Shown: positions 43,240-55,686 of the stretch, in pieces
Numbering within the stretch: the stretch's first letter is position 1
Layout: each line of letters opens with the position of its first letter
Assembly (NCBI GenBank): GCA_030280995.1
Contig: JASXTE010000017.1
Location: 21,133,998 to 21,197,997 of the forward strand
DNA from: Hemileia vastatrix
Lineage: Eukaryota; Basidiomycota; Pucciniomycetes; Pucciniales; Zaghouaniaceae
Length of the DNA stretch: 64,000 nt
Direction of reading: 5' to 3'
Notes under the pieces: generated by a model
What the model saw: the letters and a program-made list of their open reading frames with translations, nothing else
Told to the model about the DNA's origin: nothing
Databases searched by the model: none
Translations under genes and position numbers: made by a program

Positions 43240-44190
43240 CTTTTTTATGGTGGACACAAATGCTTAATATAGCAGGTTTCCCTAAAGAAATAGTTTCTGA
43301 CAGAGATCCTAAATTTACTTCTGAGTTCTGGACATCACTTATAGATGTTTCAGGGTGTCAATTAAAACTTTCTACAGCACACCATCCACAAACTGATGGG
43401 CTAGCAGAAAGAATGATACAAACTTTAGAAGATATGATAAGAAGATATTATGCTTTTGATCTTAATTTTAAAGACAATGACAAATTCACGCATGATTGGG
43501 TAACCCTTATCCCAGGATTAGAATTTGCATACAATAGTACAATACATTCTGTCACTGGTAAAAAGCCATTTGAGTTATGGTTGGGTTATGTACCTAATAC
43601 CCCTGCTAAATCTCTTAATAAATTACCTAGATTGGATATCCATCCAGGTACTAAATCTTTTCTTCAGATGCAAGAATTAAGCAGAAAACATGCTCAAGAA
43701 TGTATAAATAAGGCATTTGAGTATGAGAAGAAAAGATGGGATAAAGCCCATAAAGAACAAATGTTCAAAGAGGGTGATGAAGTCCTTATTTCAACACTAC
43801 ATTTCAATTTAAATGGTAATGTTAAATTGAAGGATCCATTCATTGGACAATTTTTAGTTAAAAAGATGGTTGGTAATAATGCTGTAGAGATATTCTATAT
43901 GCACCATATGATAGAAAACATCCAGTATTTCCTATATCTCTTATAAAACCATACCATTCTAATGATATTGCCCTATTTCCAAGAAGATCAGGAAGGAATA
44001 AACAGCAACCTGAAGAAATAGTTGAAAAGGCAGAGATTGAAAAGATACTTAAAAAGAGACACCTTACTAAAGAAAAGGGAGTTGAGTATCTATTAAGATT
44101 TAAAAATAAATCAAGTGAATATGACCAGTGGAGTCCAGAAAATGAAATCTCTGATCTTAAAAATCTCTTGAAAAAATTTAAATCAAAATT
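43240..44190 (+). pseudogene. pol: A3 Pol: integrase core and chromodomain
   Basis: After the frameshift: VSDRDPKFTSEFW (Asp) and DGLAERMIQT (Glu), so this copy keeps the Glu that A1 has lost. The frame breaks again near 43890; the chromodomain is then read in another frame (EIEKILKKRHLTKEKGVEYL, EYDQWSPENEI) to about 44190. Confidence 0.82.
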
Positions 44191-44311
44191 ATACTGTTTA
44201 TTCAGTATATGTATTATAAAAAAATTTTTAAAAATTATTTTTCTATTCACTCCTTACTTTTAATTAAAATGTCTTTACATTTTTTTTATTGTTTTTTTTT
44301 GGGTGATGGAG

Positions 44312-45492
44312 TGTCAGCCTAGATATCCCTAGGACTGAGTATTTCTTATACTTAAAATAAGATAACCTTAAGTAAATTAAGCTTATATCTTAAAAATAAG
44401 GTTAAAATAATAATATATATGATTATATTACATATATATATAATTATTACTCTATTATATAGATTATAGTAGTTTAAATAGCTTATCCATAGCCTAATAA
44501 TACTTATTAAGGTGTTAATGGAGTCATAATATACTTATCTTAAGTGATATGAAGTAATTATTGACATACATAAGCTTATAGGTATACATAAATCTCATAT
44601 TCAGTGAAATATGCAGTATATTATGTATATTTAGGTCTATAAGTGGGTTTTAGCCTCTTAATAAATAGTTTATAACCTTTTTTTTCTGCTTATTTTAGGT
44701 CATATGTACAAAATCAGTGGACTCACAACTCCTAAAGAAGCATAGAAATCTATATCAGGCCCATACACTCAGTTTGGACAACTCAATCTGCTTCTTTGGA
44801 TGGTTATTCACGGATTTATGGGTTGGGAGGTCATTTATGGGTTAATGTGGATGCTTGGGGATTTTATTGGGGGCTTGGAAATTTTATTTTCTTCCTTTAT
44901 ATGCTTTGGGTTTCATTAAATCTCTTTTTGATTGCTTATTTAACCTGTTTCTTTATGGTATCCACTTTTATCTGGATTTTCCATTTGTGGTATAGATCTG
45001 TGTTATCATTCATTGTGATGGAGGGTCCTTACTGGAAGTCTGGGTGTTGAATCTGCTTGAAGTGGAAGCCATGGTGAGGAGATGGGCCCTCACAGTGTTG
45101 TAATTTCTGGGGATAGCAGTGACATCATCTGGATTGAAGGTCTGTGCACTCCAGGGGATTTGGGTATAAGTAAGGAGGGATTTTGACAGTTATTTATCAT
45201 CAATTACTTAATAAAATTCAATAAAACACTTCACTACAATTATTAACATTTAGAAATATATTATAAAGCCTTTTATAAGTTGATATTATCATTATATAAG
45301 CTATAACTATATTCTATTTATCTGTTTTCCACCACTAAGCACACATTTCAATCCAAGTATTGTGTGTTAAATTGAGTATATCTATTTTATTAGTCTTCCC
45401 TTGAGGTTCATTCATTAAATCATTAATCAATAAATAGTAGGACCATAAATAAACATTATTATATCATACTTATATACTAGACTATACTGACA
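44312..45492 (+). repeat. 3' LTR of A3, 1181 bp
   Basis: TGTCAGCCTAGATATCCC to ACTATACTGACA, preceded by GGGTGATGGAG as the polypurine-like tract and followed by AGATT. Confidence 0.95.
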
Positions 45493-45497
45493 AGATT

Positions 45498-45639
45498 AGT
45501 GCGAATGAATAGTAAGTACACATATGAAAGTCTTAGTTGCTATGTAGAATAGCTTTCTGCACTTTGAGTATGGATTTAGACCTCTGTATTATTGATTTAA
45601 TGAGCTTCTTTTGCCTCGAGTGTCAATTTGCGCGTGAAA
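45498..45639 (-). repeat. B3 3' LTR, second part
   Basis: Continues the B LTR after A3 (ATAGTAAGTACAC ... GAGTGTCAATTTGCGCGTGAAA). With 35967-36631 it gives an LTR of about 800 bp. Confidence 0.88.
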
Positions 45640-45721
45640 GATTCCCAGGTATAAAACTCAAGCTCCATGGAGCTTGAGACACACTCTTCCCACACTACTT
45701 TCTCTTACTTCTTCTTTTATT

Positions 45722-46621
45722 ATGACAAAGTGCCCTACTCCAACTTCCACTCCTCCACACCCCAAAGCAGATGGTGGAATTTTTACACGGCCTGAAAATT
45801 GATGAAGTACTTTTGTGTCGAAAGCACGGCCACACAAGGTCCTTTCCAGAAATGTGAGTTTTGCTGCTGGAGACGGGTGACATGCAATGAGCTCTATGAA
45901 AATGAGGATATTGAGAGAGGATTCACAAAGACCAAGTACTGGATGAGCCCAAAGACCAAAGAGGTGGTCGAGGATATTTGAGACGTGTTGGTTGGGGATA
46001 ATTGTTTGGTGGAAGAAGTTGAGGAAGAGGTTAAGGATACCGTCGCGACTTGGGTAACCCAGGCCACAGGTAAAAAACAAGGGGTGGAAGAGGAGGTGGA
46101 TGAGATGGTTGAAGAGGATGAGGATGAAGTTCCCACGTCAAACCAGACTCCAAAGAAGCTTCTGATGATCATCCAGAGGAGAAGAAAGTGACAGTAGAGG
46201 TCACCCCGAGGCTATTTTTAGAGGCTGACCCAGTTTTTGAAGTAAGTTCTGCTTTTTCTTTTTTCAAAATTTTCTTACTGATGACTGTATGTTTTAGAAT
46301 TCAGATGTCATTGCCGAAGCTGCACCATCGCTTCCAGTTGAGGCAAGTAAACCTGCAGTTGATTTGAGGGAGGATAATAAGGAAACCCTTGACCAGCTAT
46401 GGTCAAAGAAACCTTGGCAGGGTCGACGAACTCAATTCATCAAAGATTTAAGTGATGAGATCAAAAAGATTGTCAATGCTGCCTCCTTCGATGTGGCAGA
46501 AGAATTTCTGGAGATTGGAGAAGTGGTTTCAGTAGGAGAGGAGAAGGTATTTGAAAAATTCAGGAAGGAAATAAGGGTGTTATTGGAAAAAATGAAGAAA
46601 TTGGTTCAGGAGAAAATTTGA
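45722..46621 (+). pseudogene. B3 antisense gene, Zn2Cys6-like, degenerate
   Basis: Homologue of the B1 and B2 antisense genes. Start MTKCPTPTSTPPHPKADGG. A small deletion and stops destroy the first half of the cysteine cluster; the second half remains (CEFCCWRRVTC). Intron 46242-46297 (56 nt) keeps GTAAGT, TTACTGATG and TTTTAG. Exon 2 (46298-46621) is open and ends in a helical charged tail like the others. The VRF of GRRVRFAE is TQF here. TATA-like TATAAAACT is at 45650. Confidence 0.7.
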
Positions 46622-47502
46622 AATGGAAAGAGAAAAAAGAATGAAAAGAGAGAAGGAAAAAAGCAGAGAGCAAATGCAATTTGTGTATTTATTTATTTAT
46701 TCTATTTTGTTGTTTTAATTGAAATTTTAATAAATATTTTATAAGATTCTGAAAATAAAAAGAAAAAGAAAGAAGAAAAAATATTTGAATAAAGTTTTTT
46801 GTTTTGAAATTTTGAAAGAAGAAAAGAAAAAATATTTAACTGAGAAAATTTAAGTTTTAATTTTTGAAAAGAAAGAAAAAATATAAGTAAGAAAAAAAAT
46901 ATTTGATTGAAACAATTTTGTTTTTTATGTTTAAAATAAAATTTAATGAGAGAAAAATTTTTTATTTGTGAAAGTTTATTTATTTTTTGAAGTTTTTGAG
47001 GAAATTTAGGTTATTTGAAAAGAAAGAGAAAAATAGTTTTGAAAAAAGAATTTAAAAGAAAGAAGTAATTTTTTCAAAGAATTTTAAAAGAGAGATTTAA
47101 AGGTTGAAGTGAATTTTAAAAAAGATTGTCATATTAAGTTCATGAAAAATTTTGTTAGTTTGAAGAAAAAGAATTAAGGGGAAAAAATGTATTTTTGAAA
47201 AAAAGAAAAAAGTTTGAAAGGAGAAAAAGAAAGAAAAAATTAAAGAAATTATTGATTTCTTTAAGACTTTATTTTAATATATTTTAAAACTTTTTTTTTA
47301 TTTTTTTATTTTTTAATTTTTTTTTTAATTTAACTTTTTAATTTAATTTAATTTAATTTAATTTATTCTTTTTAAAGTAGTTTGAAAAAAAACTTTTTAA
47401 AAAAAAGATAGAAGAAAAGAGAAAACAAAGTAAGGATTTTTTAGAATTTTAAGAAAAGAAAAGAAAAAAGAGAAGAGAAGAGAAAAATAAAAGAGAGCTC
47501 TA
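46622..47502. other. B3 A/G-rich spacer
   Basis: Same purine-rich and TTTAA-rich character as in B1 and B2. No gene. Confidence 0.65.
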
Positions 47503-48070
47503 AGGTTTTGGTTTTAAAGGATATTTAGGATGAAAAAATTTTAGGAGTTCAGGGGTGTTAGAAACATGGATGGCTGGTTCCCAGGATGTTTTGTCTGTTT
47601 CATTGAGGAAGCCTTCCCATTACAAGAGGTATTGAAGTTTCCCCTTGCACATTCTTGAATCAAGGATACGGCTTACTTCCCACTCTAGATGGTCTTCTAC
47701 TTGGACTGGTTCTGGAGGAGGTAGGTTCCTTCCTGGGTATGTTTCTCAAGCCAGTTCCAGGAGAGATACATAAAAAACAGGGTGAATAGCCTGCCATTTA
47801 GGAGGTAGCTTGAGTCAAAATGCAGTTTAAGAGACTTCGGAGTCAATTTCAAATGGTCCCAAGCGTTTTTCAGCCAGTTTCTTTGATGGTCAATTCATTC
47901 AAATGTTTTGTGAGTTGAGACATACTTTGTCGCCTAGTTTAAAGGAAGGAGCAGGTTGTCAATGTTTGTCGGCCTGTTCCTTGAAACTTTGAATTGCTAA
48001 TTTCAAGTTTGATTTAAGTTCTTCTTGGAGTCGTGATATGGTTCAAAGATAATGTTCCGCAGGATGACTA
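47503..48070 (-). pseudogene. pol: B3 Pol 3' end: integrase tail and chromodomain
   Basis: Aligned with B1 8665-9230. Minus-strand reading gives the chromodomain (EDHLEWEVSRILDS-like) and integrase C-terminus with many stops. It ends at the B2 insertion with GACTA (48066-48070). Confidence 0.8.
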
Positions 48071-48841
48071 TGTCACCGGACGACCTACGCACAAGGTCGA
48101 GGATGTTCCTGAAAGTGAGATGAGGGATTTAAAGACTTCTTTGAAGAACAGAGGAATGATTCGAGGAAATGATTCGAAGGTCGCTCGAAGTAAGAGCTAC
48201 AGGTTCGAGGTTCGTTCGAGAAGAATTATTGACTAGTTTCAAAGGTAATAGTAATTCTTAAATCTCACAAAGGGTTGGAAACTCAATAATAAAAGATTTA
48301 GGATTTAGAAATGAATATTGAGAAAATAAAAGAAAGATACAATAACAATGATTTTAACTTTAAAGATTTACCACTATTAATGTAAATACGATTTTATAAT
48401 TTAATTCTAAGGAATATTGAACCAAATACCCAACCACTTTTATATCCTTTGTTCCTCCTCGCATTGACCTCCCTTCCATCGCACCATTCCCATTCCATTG
48501 ACCATTACTAACATACACTTAGACCCTCTTTGCTAAATATCCGTCCATGCTCAATTTACCCCTTTTTAATTAATTAACAAAACTTTAATGAAAACTACTA
48601 CTGTACTATTTTGTTGAACCTAGCGCTGTGCGTCGCTTATTGACAATGACTAAGGCACCCTATTGGGAGATTGACTAATTTAGATTTAGAGTTCAGGCTA
48701 GCGCAGTTAAATAGTAAGTACACAAAGGAAAATCCCAGTTGCTATGGAGAATTTCTTTCTGCGCTTCAAGTATAGATTTAGGACTCGATATTATTGATTT
48801 AATGAGCTGCTTTCACCTTGAGTGTCACGTGGCGCGTGACA
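48071..48841 (-). repeat. 3' LTR of B2, 771 bp
   Basis: TGTCACCGGACGACC to GTGTCACGTGGCGCGTGACA with intact ends. No MITE. Confidence 0.95.
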
Positions 48842-48851
48842 GATGCCCGGG

Positions 48852-48860
48852 TATAATAAT
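48852..48860 (+). promoter_or_regulatory. TATA-like box of the B2 antisense gene
   Basis: TATAATAAT 10 bp beyond the LTR end, after GATGCCCGGG, 100 bp before the ATG. The LTR end next to it carries a CACGTG palindrome. Confidence 0.5.
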
Positions 48861-48951
48861 TGCAAACTCCGTTGAGCTTGAGCCATCTTCCCACACTAGT
48901 TTCCCTTCTTCTAATAATTTTTTCCTCACTTATTAATTTCTCTTTTTTATA

Positions 48952-49902
48952 ATGAACTGCCCCACTCCCACACCTACACCTCCACACCCTAAAGCGGATG
49001 GGGGAATATTCACGCGACAGTTTTCACAAACTTGCACGGCTTGTGAAAGCATGGAGTATTTCTGTGTCAAAAGTACGGCGACTTGAGGCCCTCGCCAGAA
49101 ATGCAAGTTTTGCCGTTCGCGACAAGTGGCGTGCGATGCATTGACGAAGAACGCAGAAATCGAAAAGCGATTTACCAAGACTAAGTTTTGGGTAATCCCT
49201 AAAACCAAAGAGGTGGTTGAAGACATTTGGGATGTCTCGATTGAAGATGAACAATCGGTGGGGGAAAATGATAAGGAATTAAATAACAAGATCTCAGCCT
49301 GGGTAACCCAGGCCACGTTTTCGAAGCAAGGTGTTGAGGAAGAGGTCGACGAGTTGGTGGAAGAAGATGAAGATGAATTCCCGGTTCCAGGGCGGGCACC
49401 CAAGAAACGACGGGTGGTCATCGAAGACGACGAGGAGGAGAGAGAGGCAGAGGTCGAATTGGCGCCAAGGTTATTTTTAGAGCCTGACCCCATCTTCGAG
49501 GTAAGTTTTAATTGTTATTTTTTAAGGATGAAGTTACTGATGAGTTATGTTTAGACATTGAATACCCTCGAAGATCCGATTGGGGAGCCTGCGCCGGTTA
49601 TACCAACTGAGGCAAACCCTCCGGCCATGGAAGTAGTTGAAGAACCTGAAGACACCCTGGACCAGGTGTGGTCGAAGAAACCTCGTCAAGGTCGACGAGT
49701 AAGGTTCGCAGAAGATTTATGTGGGGAAGTCGACACAATTATCGACGCTGCTTCCTTAGACGTGGCAGAGGAGCTCTTAGAGATTGGAGAGGTGGTTCCG
49801 GTAGGAGAGGAGGAGGTATTTGAGAAATTCAGGAAGGAGATAAGGGTAGTTTTGGAGAAAATGAAAATATTGGTTCGAGAGAAATTAAAAGAAAAGATTT
49901 AA
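48952..49902 (+). CDS. B2 antisense gene: Zn2Cys6-like nuclear protein, one intron
   Basis: Best-preserved copy. Exon 1 48952-49500 (183 codons), intron 49501-49554, exon 2 49555-49902 (116 codons with stop): the same exon lengths as B1. A single in-frame TGA (ACT TGA GGC near 49085) lies within the cysteine cluster, between CTACESMEYFC and CKFCRSRQVAC. B3 has CAA there, so the ancestor was probably CGA. Other features: KTKEVVEDIWD, acidic EEEVDELVEEDEDE, basic APKKRRVV, GRRVRFAEDL, C-terminal EIRVVLEKMKILVREKLKEK. Likely a nuclear DNA-binding or regulatory protein made from the strand opposite to gag-pol; this role is inference. Confidence 0.75.
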
Positions 49903-50838
49903 AATGAAAAAGAGATGTAAAGAAGTAGAAAAAAATTGTATTTTAGTTTTATTTTATTTTATTTTATTTTATTTTTTTATTGTAGGTGAATATTATTAAT
50001 TTTATAAGATTTGGGAGAGAGAGAAAAAGAAAGAAGAAGTTTAAAATAGAAAATTTTTAGAATTTTGAAAGAAGAATTTTAAAGAAAGAAAAAGGTTTTT
50101 TAATTGAAGGAAGTTTTAATGTTTTTAAAAGGAAAATTTTATGTAAGAAAAGAGATAGAAAAAGAAATTATTTTGTGATTGAGATGAGTTTGTTAAATTG
50201 AGGATTTAATGAAAGAATTTTTTTTTTTTTTTTTAAAAAAGAAATTTTAGTTGAAAAGAGAGGAAGAAGAAAGAAATGAAAAAAAACAGAATTTAGAATT
50301 TAAGAGAATTTGAAAAGAAGAATCATTTGTTTCGAAGAATTATTATAGGGAGATTTAGAGGTTGAAGTTAAGTTCAAGGAAATGGTCGTGTCGTACAAGA
50401 TTTGATGATTCGAAGGAAAGAAAGTTTTTAAAGAGAGAATAAATTCTTAGAATTTAAAAAGAATTTTCATTTTAAGAAAAGAATGTATTTAGAGAATTGA
50501 AAAAGAAAAGAAAGAAAATATTTAGAGAGATTTAAGAGTTTTTTTAGTTTATTTTATTATTTATGTTTATTCTATTTATTTTATTTTATTTTATTATTAT
50601 TGTTTTTTTTTATTTTTTTATTTATGTTTATTCTATTTATTTTATTTTATTTTATTTAATTTTAATTTTGATTTTACTTTTAGTTGGTTTTTGAGAAAAT
50701 TTTATAGAAGGAGAAGAAAGAAAAAGAAGAGAGAGAAAAGAGAAAGCAAGGCTAAGAAATTTAAGAGGTGTTTTTCGATTTTTTACAAGAAAAAGAAAGA
50801 AAGAAAAAAGAAAAAGAAAATTTAAAATAAAAGAAATT
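49903..50838. other. B2 A/G-rich spacer
   Basis: Purine-rich and TTTTA-rich spacer between the convergent antisense gene and pol; no gene. Confidence 0.65.
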
Positions 50839-51327
50839 TTAAGGTTTTGGTTTTAAAGGATATTTCAAATGAAAAGATTTTAGGAGTTCAGGGGTGTTAG
50901 AAACATTGATGGCTGGTTCCCAGGATGTTTGGTCTGAGTCATTGAGGAAGCCTTCCCATTCCACGAGGTATTGAAGTTTCCCCTTGCGTATTCTTGAATC
51001 AAGGATACGACTTACTTCCCACTCTAGATGATCTTCTACTTCGACCGGTTCCGGAGGAGGTTGGTTCTTGCCTGGGTATATTTCTCGAGCCAGTTCCAGG
51101 AGAGATACATGTAAAAAAGGGTGAATCGCCTGCCATTTAGGAGGTAACTTGAGTCGAAATGCAGTTTTAGAGACTTCAGAGTCGATTTCTAATGGTCCCA
51201 AGCGCTTTTCAGCCAGTTTCTTTGATGGTCTTGTTGTTTGAATGTTTCGTGGGTCGAGCCATACTTTGTCACCTGGTTTAAAGGAAGGAGCAGATTGTCG
51301 ATGTTTGTCGGCCTGTTCCTTGTATCT
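50839..51327 (-). pseudogene. pol: B2 Pol: integrase C-terminus and chromodomain
   Basis: From 51201 the frame reads GPLEIDSEVSKTAFRLKLPP, HPFLHVSLLELAREIYPGK, then the chromodomain EDHLEWEVSRILDSRIRKG, LQYLVEWEGFLNDSDQTSWE, ending at TAA. At ELAREIY it keeps CGA where B1 has TGA. The TGA after LESAI is shared with B1. Confidence 0.88.
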
Positions 51328-52797
51328 TCAAATCGCTGATTCCAAATTTGTTTTAAGTTCTTCTTGAAGTCGTGATATAGTTCGAAGATAATTTTCCGCA
51401 GGATGATTAGTTCCTACATGGATTGAGTTGAATCGAGGATGTCGTCCATAAATGGTTTCGAAGGGAGATTGTCGTGTCAAAGAATGAGTCGAGTTATTAT
51501 AAGCAAATTCTGCCAATGGTAACCATGTGGTCCAATCTTCTTGTTGGTAGCTGACATACATTCGAAGATATTGTTCGTGGATTTGGTTAACTCTTTCTGT
51601 TTGACCATCGGTTTCAGGGTGATAGGCCGTGGAGAGATTCCTCGTGATATTGAGTTGTCGACACAGTTGGGTCCAGAATGTGGATACAAACAATGAGCCT
51701 CTATCTGAAATAATATCATTTGGTAAGCCGTGTTTAGAAAATACATATTCTAGAAACAATTTTGACAAATCTTCTGTTGTAGCAGTAGTAGTGGTTTTAA
51801 TGAAAATAGACATTTTTGAAAATCTATCTACTATTACTAATATAGCATCAAAATCATTAGACATAGGAAGTTGAGAAATGAAATCCATCGATAAAGATTC
51901 CCAAGGTTTAGAGGGAATAGGAAGTGGTTGAAGCAACCCATGCTTCCGGTGACAGGGAGCCTTATTCCTATTACATTCATAACAAGCTTTTATATAGGCC
52001 TTGATTTCCCTGGTCATACCTGGCAAGAAGAAATCCCTCGCTATTAACTGGTAGGTTTTATCAACACCAAAATGACCAGCTAATGGAGAATCATGTCGAC
52101 TGTTGAAAATCCATAATTTTATCTCATTGTTGTCGGGTATGACTACTCTACCTTCGAAGACTAATAGACCTGATTCAATACTAAATTTTTTGGCCCCTTT
52201 CTTCGAGAGTATTTTGTCTTTTAACCCTAAACAATTTTCGTCCTTCGACAGAGCTTTGAGGATGTTGGATAGTGGATTTCGAAAAGATTGAATTGTCATT
52301 GAATTAAGTTGATGAGTCGTTAACATTGATTCGTTGAAGATTGATTGCACATTTGCTGGGTTATTGTCAGCAAATGCATCCCCCCGCTGTGGGTAAACGT
52401 CGTCCCGACGTGACAAGATATCTGGGACAATGCAGTTTTTTCCTGGGCAATAGAAAATAGAGAATGAAAATTCAGACAAAAATTCAGCCCACCTGGATTG
52501 ACCCCTGGTTAACACTTTGGAAGACATGAAGTATTTTAAAGCATTATGATCTGTTAAGATTTGAAAAGGACTATCTAGGCTGAAAAGAAAAGAACGCCAT
52601 TTTTTAAGACAATGGATAATAGCTAAAAGATCTTTGTCATGAATTTCATAATTTAATTCTGCGGCTATGAGTTTGCGTGACTCAAAAGAAACAGGATGAA
52701 ACAAATTTGTTTCAGGATTTAATTGGGAGATAACACCTGCAATAGCATAATTGCTGGCATCTGTCTCAACTATTGTCGAGGCAGAAGGATAAAAATG
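51328..52797 (-). pseudogene. pol: B2 Pol: RNase H and integrase core
   Basis: A 458-codon open run from 52704 (upstream residues VETDASNYAIAGVISQ are in the same frame). RNase H: YEIHDKDLLAIIHCLKKW, LTDHNALKYF. Finger: HDSPLAGHFG, CYECNRNK. Integrase triad: SMDFISQLP, ISDRGSLFVS, YHPETDGQTERVN, all present. The longest uninterrupted pol stretch of the family in this window. It is joined to RT through a TGA shared with B1. Confidence 0.9.
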
Positions 52798-53857
52798 TCA
52801 AAGAATTGGGGCTGTGGTGAAAGCCGTTTTTAGTGCTTCGAATTCCTTTCGTGCTGTGGAAGTAAAAATAAAAGGGATGTCTTTTCTAAGAAGAGAAGTA
52901 AGATTGGAAATAGTTTTAGAGTAATCTTTAATAAATCTCCTATAGATGTTTGCAAAACCCAAAAATCTTTGGAGCGATTTAATGTTTTTGGGCTCAGGCC
53001 ATTCCAGGATTTTTTGGACTTTGTTGTTATCCATGACTAAACCATCAGTGGAGAACGTAAAACCCAAAAAATCAATTGATTTGAGGTGGAATTCGCATTT
53101 ATTATGCTTGGTGTAGAGACCATGATCTCGAAGACGATTTAGGACCTGTCGAACATGATGAATATGTTCATCTAGTGTTTTCGAGAATATTAAAATATCA
53201 TCTAAATATACGACTACAAATTGTTCAACAACATCTTGAAAGATATCATTAACAAAAGTTTGAAAAGTTAATGGTGCGTTACACAATCCAAAAGGCATAA
53301 CTAAATATTCAAAACTACCAAATCTAGTGCGCATTGCAGTCAGTGGTTCATGACCTTCCGCAATGCAAATCAGATTGTAAGAGCCTCTAAGATCAATTTT
53401 AGAAAAGAAATTAGCACCATTGAAAAAGGGTAAGAAGTTATGACATAGGAGGAATGGGATATGCATTCTTCTTTGTGAATGTGTTGAGCTTTCTATAGTC
53501 AACACACAACCTAAGACTACCGTCCATCTTTTTTACAAAGAGGACAGGGGATCCGGTTGGAGATTTACTGGCTCTGATGAAACCTTTGGCTACATTCTCT
53601 GCAATGTAGTCTCGAAGAACTTGAGATTCGTCCTTTGATAAAGAATAAACAGGACCTGCCGGAGGTACTGGGCCTATTAACTTTATTTGATGATCGTAGG
53701 GTTGATGAGGTGGTAACTTATCGGCCTTGTGGATTGAAAAAACATCGAGGAAATCGTGGTAGATTTCCGGTAGAGTTGATTTAATGGCTTCAACGTTGAT
53801 TTGGTCGTCCTCTTCATCTTTGAGAGAATCTGTCGAGGGGATACCTGTATTGAGAGA
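52798..53857 (-). pseudogene. pol: B2 Pol: reverse transcriptase
   Basis: RT blocks [31 protein letters not shown], catalytic [25 protein letters not shown]. The frame is shifted relative to the protease by small indels (one near 53430, one near 53858), where B1 is uninterrupted. Confidence 0.88.
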
Positions 53858-54484
53858 TCAGAATTCGATTGCTTCGAGGCAATTTAAATCCTCTTCGAGT
53901 GAAGTCATCGAGCTAGAAGGGTTAGCCAATTGCTCATTTAGAGAAGGATCAGATGCTTGCAAGTCAACTGGCAGAGACTTTCCCTCTAGCAGGACATTTT
54001 CAGGCGGGTTGTTTAACTCCCTATTGACCTGCATTGAAGAATCAGAAATATACTTAGATCGTGGGGTGATCAATCCCTTAGTCCAATCAATTTCGGGATT
54101 CCAATGTGTTAAAATGTCATGGCCAAGAATGGTATTGTCCATCCTTGTGGCGTCCAAGACTGATAATTCCCACTTGAAGGGGGGAAAGTACGGAAAGTTG
54201 AAAAACCATAAAACTTTCTTACTTACCCAATATTTGGGTTCCTCTGATTCGACCAAATAGATTGGAGTTCGATCGATATCTGTAAATGTTAGTTGAAGCT
54301 TCTCAGCAAAAGATAAACTAACAAAAGAAATTGAAGCTCCAGAGTCTATAAGACAACTGAAGGGGATATCCTCCTTAAAAAGAATGAATCTCAAGCGGTT
54401 TAAGGCAACTCCAGTCCTTAAGACATGGAGGTTCTGTGCACTGGGAGAGATAAGATAGTTTGCTTTGCACACAAGTAAACTATC
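53858..54484 (-). pseudogene. pol: B2 Pol: protease
   Basis: CLIDSGASISFV active site intact, then TDIDRTPIYLVESEEP with CGA at the position of a B1 stop. It ends at a TGA caused by a small deletion (LEAIEF*SLNTG). Confidence 0.88.
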
Positions 54485-54496
54485 TACTAGTTTTTT
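54453..54496 (-). promoter_or_regulatory. -1 frameshift signal of B2
   Basis: A AAA AAC (complement 54490-54496), TAG (54487-54489), and the stem AGATAGTTT/AAACTATCT (54477-54485 and 54453-54461), identical to B1. Confidence 0.8.
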
Positions 54497-55624
54497 GACT
54501 TTGAACTAGTACCTTCTCTTTCCTTCAACTTTACACAGTCTTCCAACTTGTGCTTACCCCCACAATACATACATCACCCATTATCTGCTGCTGATATCGC
54601 CTGGGGTCGAGCCTTTTGGTCTAGGTTTATCCTTTCCCTTATTGGGTTTGGATTGAGTCAAGGAGGATTGATTTGGTCGTGGGTGTGAAGAAGGTCCCAA
54701 TTTAAAATTTAGGCCTTGAGATTTGTTGGAATATCGATGATTTTGAAGTCGTCCTTGATAAATGCTGTCAAGTTCGAGGGTTTGATCCATTAAATCTGTT
54801 AAAGTAGTCATCTTCTGACCGTGAAGATTTAATTGATCTAGAATCCTCGAAGGAAGTCCTTTCTTGAAATGATACTTAAGGGCAGCGTCATTCCAACCTA
54901 CTCATGTTTGAAGTGCTCTGAAGTTCGAGATATATTCAGAGGCTTTACCATTATCACTCATGTGAATAAAATCAAGTTCAATTTATGCGTTGTCAGTTTC
55001 ATTAGGGTCCCCAAACAACGTAAAAAGTTGGTCTTCGAACTTTTCCCAATTATTGATAAGTAAGTGGGTTTCTGTAGAAGAAAGCATGAGCAGATAAGGT
55101 TTGAACCATCTTGCTGCTTTCCTGGCTAGGAATGAAGAAGCTTAAACAACCTTTGATCGGTCGCTGTTAAAGGTTTGAGGGTCATTATGGAACAGTAGCT
55201 TGCAGGTTTGCAAGAAGGGTCGCAATCTGTTGGGGTGATCTCCGTCGAATTTGTCAGGAGATTTCATAGAAGGAGTTTTGAACGTAGATCCCTCTGAAGA
55301 CGTTGGGTTTGAAAGGTTTTTCATGAAAAGTCTCATGAAATCTTCCAGAGAGTTAGATGGTCCAGGTTCTGAGGATTGGCCATAAGGGTGATTGGCAGGG
55401 GCGGATGGTGCCTCGTGCATTGTATCCTCTCCTTCTTCTTCATCACTAGAATCCTCAAAATCTTGTGGGATGTCTTCTACAGATTGAACTGAATGTTGCA
55501 GTTCCCTAAGGTCGAGTGGTTACAAAGTGTGAGTGCGGGAAATAGACCTGGTGGCTGTTGGCCTGCCTCTAGCGCAAGCTCTAGTAGTAGCGCCCGTAGG
55601 AGGAGTGCGTTGGACAGGTGCCAT
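54487..55624 (-). pseudogene. gag: B2 gag
   Basis: Starts at the ATG in 55622-55624 (MAPVQRTPPTG). Same domains as B1 gag: SPDKFDGDHPNRLRPFLQ, WEKFEDQLFTLFGDP. It has several stops and a ~50 bp deletion near 54589, between short CTGCT repeats, that removes the segment before the zinc knuckle and shifts the frame. Confidence 0.85.
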
Positions 55625-55671
55625 TTAAAATTTTAGAAACACCTAAAAGGACGTAAGAATGAGAACTATGG

Positions 55672-55685
55672 AGAATTAAATTATA
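55672..55685 (-). promoter_or_regulatory. B2 self-priming site
   Basis: TATAATTTAATTCT on the minus strand one base after the LTR; the complementary AGAATTAAATTATA is at complement 56011-56024 in the 5' LTR. Confidence 0.7.
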
Positions 55686-55686
55686 C

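Larger units (their letters stand above)
36632..45492 (+). mobile_element. Complete Ty3/gypsy element A3
   Basis: LTRs 36632-37815 and 44312-45492, target duplications AGATT (36627-36631 and 45493-45497). Encodes ORF1, ORF2, gag with zinc finger, protease, RT, RNase H, integrase and chromodomain on the plus strand. The LTRs are very similar to each other. Its LTR (1.18 kb) shares only the first ~30 bp with the A1/A2 LTR, so A3 is a separate subfamily. Confidence 0.95.
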
